The translations under genes were made by a program, and so were the position numbers. DNA of 64,000 nt from Puccinia triticina (Eukaryota > Basidiomycota > Pucciniomycetes > Pucciniales > Pucciniaceae), in NCBI RefSeq assembly GCF_026914185.1, contig NC_070568.1, positions 5,849,501-5,913,500 of the forward strand, written 5' to 3'. Positions 1 to 9,470 of the stretch are shown piece by piece. The notes beneath the pieces were generated by a model. The model ran no database searches. It saw nothing but the letters and a program-made list of their open reading frames with translations, and had not been told where the DNA came from. Position 1 is the stretch's first letter; each line of letters starts with the position of its first letter.

Positions 1-305
1 TTCAAGAATTTTCATCGAGCCGTTCCGGAGATACAGGTCGATCAATTTCTATTTTTCTTTTCGTCATTCCGCACGCGCGCCTCCCGCTTGGAGCCCCCGC
101 TCAGACAACTGGACCCCTCTTTCGACAGCACGCGCGCATGGACACATGTTCAATTCCTCATCTGTACAAAATTTAACGCTTTTTTCGTGGTGGACATGGG
201 GAAATTAAAAGGAGTGAAGTACTCAAGAATAATTCAGGGAGAGAGGGGGGAGAAGAAAACGATCATCATGGAAAAGGAATTCATTCTGGAATCATCACTC
301 ATTTT

Positions 306-415
306 TATCCATCCATCAATCCATCCATCCATCAATATTCCTTACCATCTAATATCAATTATGGATCATCAATCAATTCAATCATCCATCAATCAATCCA
401 TCCATCCATCATTAT
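306..415. repeat. CATC/CAAT microsatellite
   Basis: Imperfect runs of CATC and CAAT tetranucleotides, with a related CAAT-rich patch near 735-760. Short open frames across it are low-complexity Ser/Ile/His strings and are not genes. The rest of 1-890 shows no recognisable gene. Confidence 0.8.
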
Positions 416-892
416 TCCTTACCATCCCATAGCAATTACTGGACATCCAACCACCACAATATTGGAACTTCATCATCTTCACCCTGTATTCTAGGAATTA
501 TTCAATCAGCAATCCAATCACTCATTCATTCATCATTATAATCAATTTCTTCCAACACATTGCAGCTCAGAAACCACCCAACTTGAGCAAGAATATTCTT
601 TGGACAGCTTATCAACCTCTCTGGACTTCAAATTCTCTTCACTGAACTTTACATTATATACTCAGAAACTCAGAAATCCAGTCATTCAATTCCAAATCAT
701 TCACACCCTTCAGAAATTACAATTATCAACCCCATCAATCAATCAATCATCATCAATCATTGCATTCTTCCTTAGCCTCAGTTAGGCGGGAAAATTATTC
801 TTCAGAGTGAAATTTAGTCTAATATGTGTCTGTCTCAAGGATATTGCCTTCAGCAGAGTTAGATCTTCTTAAACATTCAACCCTCATTGATA

Positions 893-1140
893 ATTGGACC
901 TTCTTTTGGATACTGGACTCTTTGGATTGGATACTGGACTATGGATACTCTGGATACATAGGACTATTGGACTTTGGATTGGACTTGCATACCTTGGACG
1001 CAGATATACTGGATTTGGTTTATACTTGGATTCTAATTGGCTTTGGACACTGGACTCTGGATTTGGACTGCTACTCAGGACTTTGGATTTCACCTTTTGG
1101 AGGAAGAACACTGGACTTTGGACTTTGGACTCTTGGACTC
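893..1140. repeat. TTGGACT-type minisatellite
   Basis: Degenerate tandem array built from TTGGA(C/T)T words spaced roughly 8-20 bases apart. Frames in both directions stay open only because the repeat is Leu/Asp/Trp-rich on one strand. No domain is visible. Confidence 0.75.
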
Positions 1141-1240
1141 AACATTCTTCAACTCTTTCTGGATCACTCTTCTCTTTGGTGCATTGCCTGGGGACAGACA
1201 ATAAGTTGGGGGAGGATGTGGTGCTCCATTCCAAACCATA

Positions 1241-2150
1241 AGTAGTATTTTATTGCTTTCTTTTACATATATTCATCATTACATTGAACATTTCCCCATA
1301 AACCTTCACAAATACCTTATTATTATTGCATATTCAGATTCTACATCAAATTTCACATATAGTCCCTCACACATAGTATACCCTTATCTTCAATGGTTCA
1401 ATAGTTATAGAGGATATAAGACTTACAGATAATCTACAGTCTTCATTAGTTACAATACTCAATTCATTAGTAACTTACTGGAATCATTACAGTACATCCC
1501 TTTTACATAATTACTTTCACATACTAAACCTTTTACATACATTCTTCATTATGTACTATGGCTATTGTACACATTACATCATTAGATCTGTGCTTACCTC
1601 TTTCAGTAGTGCTCATCATTACAAGTAGTTACTATGTTCTCATCACTTTTCCCCATTAGTACATTCTTTTATTCCCATAACCAGCATTCCCTTTTCAGCA
1701 TTGCTCATCATTACATACTGTTACTATGTTCACATCACTCTTCCTCATTTGTACAACCTTCATTCTCATAGCCAGAACTCTTCATTGTCTGTGCTCATCC
1801 CTCCTTACTATAAGAATTGTCTTCCCCCCCCTCACTTGTACCTCATGCAGAGAAATATATACAGAATTTATAGATAATTTTGGATACAGAAATTATAAGT
1901 TCCCCACTCTCATCAATCCTCCATCTCTCTTACCCTCAGTAGTCAGTAGTTAAAGCTCATAGTACTAGCTCCTAAGATCAAGCAGAAATCAGCCACACCT
2001 TTTCTTCTTTTTTCTTAGTGTTACTCTCATCCCCTCAGCATTAGTCAGGAAGGCAGCCTCATCAGCACCCTTGCATAGCTTACATTAGTACTAGTGTTGC
2101 TATCCATTTACCTTCCAAGCTCTATTCTCCCCTTTGAGTAGTTCCACAGC
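1241..2150. other. AT-rich stretch, no gene seen
   Basis: AT-rich sequence with repeated CATTAC and TTCACAT words. I see no conserved frame, RNA gene or terminal repeat. It leads directly into the Tet-like oxygenase copy. Confidence 0.5.
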
Positions 2151-2152
2151 GG

Positions 2153-3289
2153 GTGAAGAATAGTTTGGATTTCTTTACATCAGCTGCACCTCCGCCAGGC
2201 TCCCAGATTATCACCAGGAAGATGAGGCCTATCGATCTTTTTCCTGCTGTAACCAAAGATTTCCGTCAGAGATTCGCTGAATACAAGCTTCTCATGGATG
2301 AATATAAAGCGGACCCAGAGAATAATCCAAAACCACCACAGGTCTTTGCGCGTAATCCTACCAAAGAGGAAAACAAATCAGCGTTGGAAATTGTCGAAAA
2401 AACTCTCTATACAATCGATTCGAATTATAATAAAATATACGATGAAGGAGACAATCAAATGGTTGCTCTAGTCGAGTTCATTCCATTAAGCGATTTATCA
2501 CCATCCGAATGGGACGACTACGATTTCCTATGCCTCTTTCTACATCAGTGCAAGGAATTCATCTCACCCGTCGCCTCCAAATCACAAAAATGTCAAGGTA
2601 TAATGTGGGCGCTTGGCTGGCGCAAGGGCTATGATGGCTTGGAGATCCTGGGTATATACCGTCATCAAGCAGCAATCAATAAAAATCCCGATGGATTCCG
2701 GAATCTCATGCAGGAAGGATCGGCTCGAGATGGGCAAATACTCTGGAAAACTTTCCACAGTTTTGGAGACGTGGCCGTGGAGAAGAATCAAGCTTACATG
2801 AAGCGCTTCAACATACCTTCAATAGCTGATAACAACTTTCCAGAAAATCCAGAAGACAAATCCCCCTTTGGATTTGCCTCGAATCTAGCTTTCTCTTTGC
2901 ATGGATTTTACAATCACCACCATACGGATGATGAGGATTTATCGGATCTTCCCCTCGCCTTTGCTCTAATTATCCCAACTTCAAGAATCACCGTTAGAAT
3001 TGCAACGGCAGCTCAAGGCTACGATGTGGAAAATGGCCAGTTTATCTTTAGGGATATCCAGCTAGCTCTCAAATTCAAGCCCGATTATATTTGTAGGTTG
3101 ATTTTTTGAGCACAGGAATATGTTCATGGCACTTTATGTCCACTTGAACCTAGTTATTTTACAAAGTTAGGTATGTCTGCACAAGTTGCAACAAAAACTA
3201 GTAATGCCTGTAAAAACTATCTCAATGGTATCTATGATGACGATACAGATAAATATTTTGGTGGTCTTGAAGACCTTTTAAGTTCTTAA
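2153..3289 (+). pseudogene. Tet-like 2OG-Fe(II) oxygenase, broken copy
   Basis: Resembles the Tet/JBP-like 2-oxoglutarate/Fe(II) dioxygenase family that is expanded in rusts. Family members are predicted to oxidise modified bases, but substrates in rusts are not established. The frame holds an iron-binding HxD-type motif in GFYNHHHTDDED near residue 255. A TGA at 3107-3109 interrupts the frame, which then continues in the same phase for 59 codons to TAA at 3287-3289. That distal part contains EYVHGT, a candidate for the second iron-ligand His, so the stop removes it. The start is also damaged: position 2153 is GTG, while a related copy at 9367 has ATG in the same context. The next ATG is at 2222. 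Single long exon, unlike the intron-rich host genes. Probably an inactivated repeat-family member, although start loss could reflect a missing upstream exon. Confidence 0.72.
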
Positions 3290-3690
3290 CATCAGTAGGA
3301 TTAGTTCAATTTTGTAGTTACTTTCCAATCCTTTTCTGTTTACCAACAAATGCAAATCTTTACCCCTGTCTCACACAAATTTCTCTGAAAACGTTGTTGT
3401 TTACCAGGGTCTAGAGGTACTTTGACTTGCAACTGTAATTTCTGACACTGCAAATAGGTGGGTACCGTTGCATATATATATTGGGGAGAGGAAGTAACAG
3501 AAAAATCATAAAACACAGAAGTCAATGCCGATATTTCTTCAGTACCACAGATAAGGGAGAAGGAGTGTGCATATAGGTGTGCCAACCGATTTAAAGAGCA
3601 AGAAACAGGATAAGAAAAAAAAAATGGGAGGATTCATAATAATACAAATTCAGTGGGCTCTTAGCAAGAAAAAGTGGGCGGTTTTGTAAG
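3290..3690. other. spacer between convergent genes, nothing recognised
   Basis: About 400 bases between the 3' ends of the oxygenase copy and the gene on the minus strand. Short open frames show no domain. It may hold both 3' untranslated regions. Confidence 0.4.
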
Positions 3691-5576
3691 TCATAATCCT
3701 TCTACAAAATCAGCATCCATCTCTTCATCGTCCTCAGGGTTAGAATATTCATCATCATCAATGAAAGTCTCATCGTATAAGTCGCCTGATTCCCCCTCCA
3801 GCAAGAATTCCTCCTCAGATATGTCGGGGCTGGCATCGGCAAGATCGATTCCCTCCTCATCATCTTCCTCGCCACCATAAAGCTCAGAATCGCCTCCAAC
3901 CATGTCATTTTCCAGGTTGTTGTCCATGAGACCATAGGATGCAAGGACACCATCAAGGTACTTGCGGGTGAAAGATCGATCGGTAAGTTTCTCATCAGGG
4001 AACTGACTTTTCTTCGGGAGGAGGGATAGGCTGGCATCAGGTAGAAAGGCCACACTCTCAAGATTTGGAATTAGTTGTTGCTGTGATGGGGTGAGTTCTT
4101 CAAACCAATGTGGGCAGTAGAAGTCGATGGGAAATCCTTTCGGCGGGGCAGAATAGCGGGAAGGGCAGGGCTCTTTGGGGAGCAGTCTGACACGGCGACG
4201 GGAAGCTGAAGATCTTGGGTCATTCTGGGCCGCCTTGATCATAACTTGATCCAAGCGTCGGATGAATCTGCTGCATTCTTAGATCGGTAGGGGAGAGTCT
4301 TGATGACAAATATGTTCTTTGTCTTGTGCCGTTCATCATCGCTATGTGCTTTGATCTCTTTCAGGACTTTCTGGTAGCGCTCAGGGTATTGGTTGGCTAC
4401 TGCAAATTCGTATCGCGCTTTGCACAACTACGGTACCAATACATTAGAAATGTGCCTTGTGAGCTCAATGAAAAATTACAACTTACACGGCTTCGATTTT
4501 GCTGGATGACTTTCATCGAGGCATCCAACTTGTTTTTTCCAGCAGATTGAATTTCCTTCTTGTATTGGTTGGCAGAGTGAAAAAACACAAAATGATCGAA
4601 TGCCTTGATGAGGCACCTGACATTGTCGATTTCGGCTAGGTTGATGTTCATATAGTTGTATGCTCCTGCAGCGGCAATTTGGCGGAAAGTAGCAATGGCA
4701 CTGATTCGGCAGGCTGAGTTGTACAAGGAATCGGAATTTTCTTCAAGATTTGGACTCCACACTCGCAGGCCAAAATGAACCAAGGCACTTTTGATATAGC
4801 AGACATAGGAATCACTCAAGTGGCCGACCGATTTTGCCGCTTTGCTTTGACCCAAGCGGATGCCACGTCCAAACTGGATGTCGCGGCGAGGAATTAGATC
4901 AGGAGGTGAGCTGGCTTGTGCCACCGTTTCAATTTCTTCAACCGTGCTGAAGGCAGAGTAGAATTCGGTGAGAAGTTCGGAAGAAGGCCCTTTGGGCACG
5001 GAATCTTGCTCAAGCAGGCCCCAAAGGATTTTGATATGGACGTAGAGGGCAGCCTGAATACAAAAATTAAATTCAAATCAGCAATTGGAGAATTGAATTA
5101 GCAGTAGACCCTTGGCGTACTTTGACAGTGGCAAAGGTCTTTGGGTAATCTGTGCTTTGCATCTGGCTAGGATTTTGCTTGGGAGTGGGGGTTGAAGTTG
5201 AAGCAGGTTGTGCAGGAGCTGATTTGGCGCAAGAGGTACGTTTATTTTTGTTCATTTTGTTGGAAGATCTAACAGATTTGTTGGACGGGTTTCTGGAGGT
5301 AGCTACGGATGGAAGACCTGCAGAAGGGAAATGAAGGGTGGGGTTATTGAGCCGAGTACTTTCAATCTGGAGTTCTAAGTTTTCTATGGTAGCGTTTAAC
5401 TGGGCAATAAGAGCTTGGTTTTGTTGATTCTGCCTGTGTACAATACTGTGGAAATGTTGAGAAAGCCCGTCGCCAATAGTTAAGCCAATGTTGGTTGGAA
5501 CTTGTGCTTTGTCTTGATTCTCTTGGTTATATAAAACAAGAGATTGAGGAACTTGGGAATCTGATAACGGATTCAT
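3691..5576 (-). pseudogene. rust-type protein of unknown function, frameshifted
   Basis: Three exons with good splice sites: 5121-5576, 4487-5053 and 3691-4427 (minus strand; introns GTACGC...CAG and GTAAGT...TAG, all phase 0). The N-terminal exon is Ser/Pro/Gln/Lys-rich with a basic patch (KMNKNKRTSCAKS). The middle exon is a conserved-looking globular part of 189 residues. The last exon has a basic segment (RRRVRLLPKEPC) and ends in a strongly acidic Glu/Asp tail. In the third exon the frame ending WIKL-stop at 4239 and the frame starting near 4280 overlap, with no splice site between them. A one-base deletion near 4264-4275 explains this. I do not recognise a known domain. Its place beside a Tet-like oxygenase copy suggests a repeat-associated family, which is inference. 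Confidence 0.6.
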
Positions 5577-5920
5577 AGTAGATACGAGCTAGGAATCACA
5601 GGACTTGTGTTTGGCAGAGAGAACTCACAGAGATCAGGTCAGGCAGCTATGTAAAGAAGGTCTTGTTTGAGGGCAATTGTTGCGCTCAGTAGGAGAGGTT
5701 TTATTGACAAACCTCATGATCTCATTTCCAAGTTCCTCCCCTTGCCTTTGCTGCACTGTGACACCAAACTCAAGGATTCAATTAGGATCAGGCAGGTCAC
5801 AGGAACATTTCTCATGCTTTCTCTTTTCTTTTCTACGGCTAAAATAAGAATGAGGATGATTAATAAATAAGTAAGAATGACAGACATGCATATGAATACG
5901 ACGAGAGGCCCAGCATTTCA
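5577..5920. other. upstream region of the unknown minus-strand gene
   Basis: Likely promoter and 5' untranslated DNA for the gene ending at 5576. I see no convincing frame or repeat here. Confidence 0.35.
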
Positions 5921-6230
5921 GTTTAGTTTTTGTACATAAAAAAGGAGCACCACTGCCGTTTCTCATGCTTGCGCTTTTCTATTCCTATAAAAATAGAAGG
6001 TAGAACAAGAACTCCACACTGGTTTGATACAAGGGGCATTAACACATTGTGTATCTCCTTCCTTGGCAGAAAAATATGAAATGCTTTGTTGTTCATTGAG
6101 CGTTCAAGTTTCATTTCTGTACATAAAAAAGGAGCACCACTGCCGTTTCTCATGCTTGCACTTTTCTAGTCCTATCAAAATAGAGGGTAGAACAAGAACA
6201 CTGCACTGCTTTGATATTAGGGGTGTACAC
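5921..6230. repeat. tandem duplication, 187-bp offset
   Basis: Two copies of a roughly 115-bp block beginning TGTACATAAAAAAGGAGCAC, at 5931 and 6118. They differ at scattered positions. A reversed piece of the same block (GCATGAGAAATGAAAGCGG...) lies near 6320-6350, so the local structure is partly inverted. Confidence 0.8.
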
Positions 6231-6462
6231 ATAAGGTGTATTTCAAAAATGTTCTTCAAACATTACTATGAGCTCATAAGAATGACCAACATACATCGGT
6301 AGAAATAGAAAAGATCAAGCATGAGAAATGAAAGCGGTGCTCCTTCCTTTGTGGAAAAATGTGAAATGCTTTGCTGTTGATTGAGCGTGGCCTACTAATC
6401 ATGGGAAGTGTACTTGTAGCTTGCACACTCGATTTTGGTGATGATGTATGTGTTAAAATGTG

Positions 6463-6557
6463 AGAGAGGATGAGAAATAGGTATGGTGTGATGAGAGAGA
6501 GAATTAGAAATAGTTACGGTGTGATGAGAGATAGAATGAGAAATAGGTACGGTGTGA
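6463..6557. repeat. three-copy tandem repeat, about 32 bp
   Basis: Three adjacent copies of a unit containing GAGAAATAGGTACGGTGTGA. They lie just upstream of the small gene at 6631. Confidence 0.8.
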
Positions 6558-6630
6558 CTCAAATCTAGTGCTATCTATCAAAACTCCCTCTTTGTACTTA
6601 CCCCAAACCTGAAATCTTCAGTAAAATAAC

Positions 6631-7291
6631 ATGTATAACCGAGCTGAAGATCAAAACCTCACCTTTTCCAAGATGCACCAGGCAATCAGGGAAGATGACC
6701 TCTGGTTGGCTGCTTGGCTGATGCAAAAAATTGTCCAGAAACCGTACAAACTTACCAAAGATCAAACCAAATTGCTTGAAGCGGAACAGATCCACCGATT
6801 CAACCTAGCCCATACAGCATTTCTAGCATTGATATCAACCGCACAAAATGATGCCCAAGAAGACTTCAACAACTGGTTCCAAAAAGGATCAACTTTTGAA
6901 TCCATCGAACAAGCCAGTTGGAAAAAACACTCAGACGGGCCAGAGATCTTGAAGCTACGCAAGGCAATCAAAGCGTATGCTCGCGCCGCAGGCTACCTCA
7001 CCAAAATCATATCAATGTCAAACCAACCTACTATGAAAGCAACTGAAGCAATAGAAATGGAGGAAAACGAAGCGATTGAAATGGAGGCCATGGGGTCAGC
7101 TCCAAGTGCCAAAACTATGGAATGGTTAGTTGTTTGTATCATAATGTATTGTTTTGATAAGTTTCCACACACTGACTTCTGGCACCTCTGATCGAAGTGC
7201 CAAGTTGGAAGATGAAGAGTGGATCATCATCCGACAAGAGGAGGCACAAAAGGGTGGTTATTATGGCTTACAGTGGTCGACTGTCAAATAG
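6631..7291 (+). CDS. hypothetical protein, two exons
   Basis: Proposed exons 6631-7124 and 7198-7291, joined by a GTTAGT...AAG intron, giving about 195 residues. The first 130 residues are helix-rich with many Gln, Lys and Trp. A short repeat, EAIEME, occurs twice near residues 137-150. The second exon adds a charged tail ending in a stop at 7289-7291. No signal peptide, membrane segment or known domain is visible. It could be a fragment of a longer repeat-family gene. Confidence 0.4.
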
Positions 7292-8099
7292 AAATACTTT
7301 ATCAGTTATGGCCTTGATTCCTTCCCCCATCACCCCCTTTTGCGACTCAACATGCTGCTTTTGGTAGTTCTCTGCATTCCTTGCTGGCTAGTTGGCCCAG
7401 TTCATCCCCATTATGACATCTTGTTATTCTACCTGAACCCAGTCAATCATTCTGGCACCTGTTGTAATCTGAAAAGGGGAAAGCAACAAAAGGGCAGATA
7501 TTTAGAAAAAGTGTTACAGTTGAGGCAAAAGACCACCAGCCATTGGTGGTTGGTTGAGTGTTTTAAGGCTGTGTGGCAGTCTGAGTTTTACAGGATATTC
7601 TCTCTAATCTTGATTGTTTCCCAATTGAAAAGCAATGACTCCTGCACGACCCCTGCCACCCCTGCTTCAAAGGGGATTGTATTGGACCGATCTGGCCATC
7701 CTGTTACACTTTCCCCCCACATATGCAGTTGTATTTGTTTCTGGAAATCCAAACAGAGTAACCATCTCCCATGCGAACACTGCCAACCAATCGCTCAGAA
7801 AACCCTCAGCTAAAGATCTAACACCTGCGCAGACCAGCGATTTATCTTCTGCTCAGTCAACACATTCGTTGATGCCTGAAAAACCAATGGCGACTCCAGA
7901 AATCATTTCATCCGGTCGACAGAAGCATGGTCAGTTCACCCTTAATATCCAACATCAGCCCCTCATCTTGGGCGACCAATCAGCTGTTTCAATTCTCTTT
8001 AGCACCTTTGCTGTTGACCAACAAAGGATCTGGGAGGTGATTTTTTAAACTTGCGGCAAACTTTGTACTATATGACCTATTAACTGACTCATTACTCCC
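7292..8099. other. no confident gene
   Basis: A plus-strand frame at 7635-8048 is Ser/Pro/Thr/Gln-rich and could be upstream exons of the gene at 8100, but no junction is convincing. Confidence 0.3.
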
Positions 8100-9010
8100 G
8101 TGAATTGCTTTGATATACCCATCAATTCTAATCAAGTGACTATTCCTCATACGGTGGAGCACCAATATTCTTTAGCCCCTTTGCAATCATGGAAGGATCC
8201 CAGCCCCTCCCCCCAGATCCATCTCCAGCAGGCCATGCAGGCCGAGCTCGTCGACGGAGCCGGAAGGGCCGTCAAGCTCAAGGAGCTCATCGACCGGGAC
8301 TTCAAGACCCTCATCATCTTCATCCGCCACTTCCAGTCAGTCTTGCCCCCCCCCCCCCCCTCTACCACCCCCATAGACCATCTCTTGACCTCTCTCTGCG
8401 TAAGACAGGTCGGGCTATTCGCAGCGCTACATCGAGCGGCTCTCCAAGATCGCCAACGGCGAGCTTGTGCCCGCACCCGCCCACAGACAGAACCCGCAGG
8501 ATGTGTCGAGCCTCTCGAAGCGCTCGGCCTTGGCCGACGGCCAGGACGAGCGGCAGGCCGGCCATTGGATCCGGGCCAACGGGGTCAAGGTGGTCGTGAT
8601 TGGGAACGGGAACTACCAGCTGATTGACAGCTACCGCAGTGGGTCTCTCCCCTCAGCCGCCCCCATCAATGCCCAAGACTGATGGTGTTCAATCATAGCC
8701 ATCTTGAACTGCCCCTTCCCGATCTACACCGACCTGTCCAAAGACCAGAAAGTGTACAAGCTGCTGGGCATGCAGAAGCTCAAAGACGTCAAGCTGCTCC
8801 AGCAGGCCCCGCAGCAGCAGCACCCGCCGGCCAGCTTCCATATCCATCCGCTCGCCTATCCCGCCCTGCCCGGCGGCGCGAAGATAGCCAGCATGTGGTA
8901 TTGCCTCAAAGAATGTATGTACATTAAATCAAGGAGTGCGCTGGCAGGGTCATGAGTTTGATACACCCAGATTGATGCAGAAACATCCTACTGATCATCG
9001 TATCTCTTAA
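8100..9010 (+). CDS. peroxiredoxin-like AhpC/TSA_2 family protein
   Basis: Thioredoxin-fold protein of the AhpC/TSA_2 (PRXL2/AAED1-like) family. Core exons end at 8335, run 8409-8638, and restart at 8699. The junctions keep the frame and give the family order: VDGAGRAVKLKELI, then LIIFIRHF, then VKVVVIGNGNYQLIDSYR, then LNCPFPIYTDLSKDQKVYKL. The first clear in-frame Met is at 8235 and upstream exons are possible. Where family members usually carry redox cysteines after the RHF motif, this one reads QSGYSQ, so thiol chemistry at that position is unlikely. After a GTATGT donor at about 8916 the 3' end is uncertain. A frame ending at 9008-9010 (GHEFDTPRLMQKHPTDHRIS) resembles a family C-terminus but is not joined by a good intron. 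The segment is far more GC-rich than its neighbours. Confidence 0.62.
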
Positions 9011-9202
9011 GATTTGGTGATGTCACAGATAATCTAATCCCTCTGGCCAAGCCACTAAGCAAATCAAAAAGTAAAAGCGCAAAAAACTTACGTTTGTGCT
9101 GTATTCTGTTTCCGATATCTTTCTGATTATTTGATAAACACATCCTGACATGTTCACGTATTCTTTCCCTCCAAACCTAAATTCCGTCTACTTTGGTCCA
9201 GG
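9011..9202. other. AT-rich spacer
   Basis: No gene seen between the peroxiredoxin-like gene and the foldback repeat. Confidence 0.35.
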
Positions 9203-9341
9203 ATCATTCCATTTCTGTTGCTCTGGGAAATGCAATTACTATTCCTTCACATTCAACTTGAGCAAATCACCTCGCTCATATTGAATGTGATTGTATGTGT
9301 AGTTTGAATGACCATCAGCAACAGAAATGGAATAACGATCA
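9203..9341. repeat. nested foldback element
   Basis: Outer arms GATCATTCCATTTCTGTTGC and its near-reverse complement at about 9317-9341 enclose inner arms TCACATTCAACTTGAGC and GCTCATATTGAATGTGA. Together they would form a long stem. It may be a MITE or a transposon end. Confidence 0.7.
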
Positions 9342-9366
9342 GAGTAACTGAAGTAAGGCTAGGGGG

Positions 9367-9425
9367 ATGAAGAATAGTTTGGATTTCTCTACATTGGCTG
9401 CACATTCAGCAGGCTCCATTTCAGG
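9367..9425 (+). pseudogene. fragment of Tet-like oxygenase start
   Basis: Begins ATGAAGAATAGTTTGGATTT and encodes MKNSLDFSTLAAHSAGS, closely matching the damaged start of the copy at 2153. It stops resembling that copy after about 60 bases. It lies about 45 bases beyond the 3' end of the Plavaka transposase and keeps the ATG lost in the longer copy. Confidence 0.7.
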
Positions 9426-9470
9426 TCAATTTGGATTTTAATTTGATTTGTGCTTTTTTATTGATTCTAA

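Noticed and set aside
826..1245. Overlapping open frames of 115-139 codons on both strands
   Set aside because: They follow the TTGGACT minisatellite and encode only repeated Leu/Asp/Trp or Pro/Ser strings, with no splice structure.
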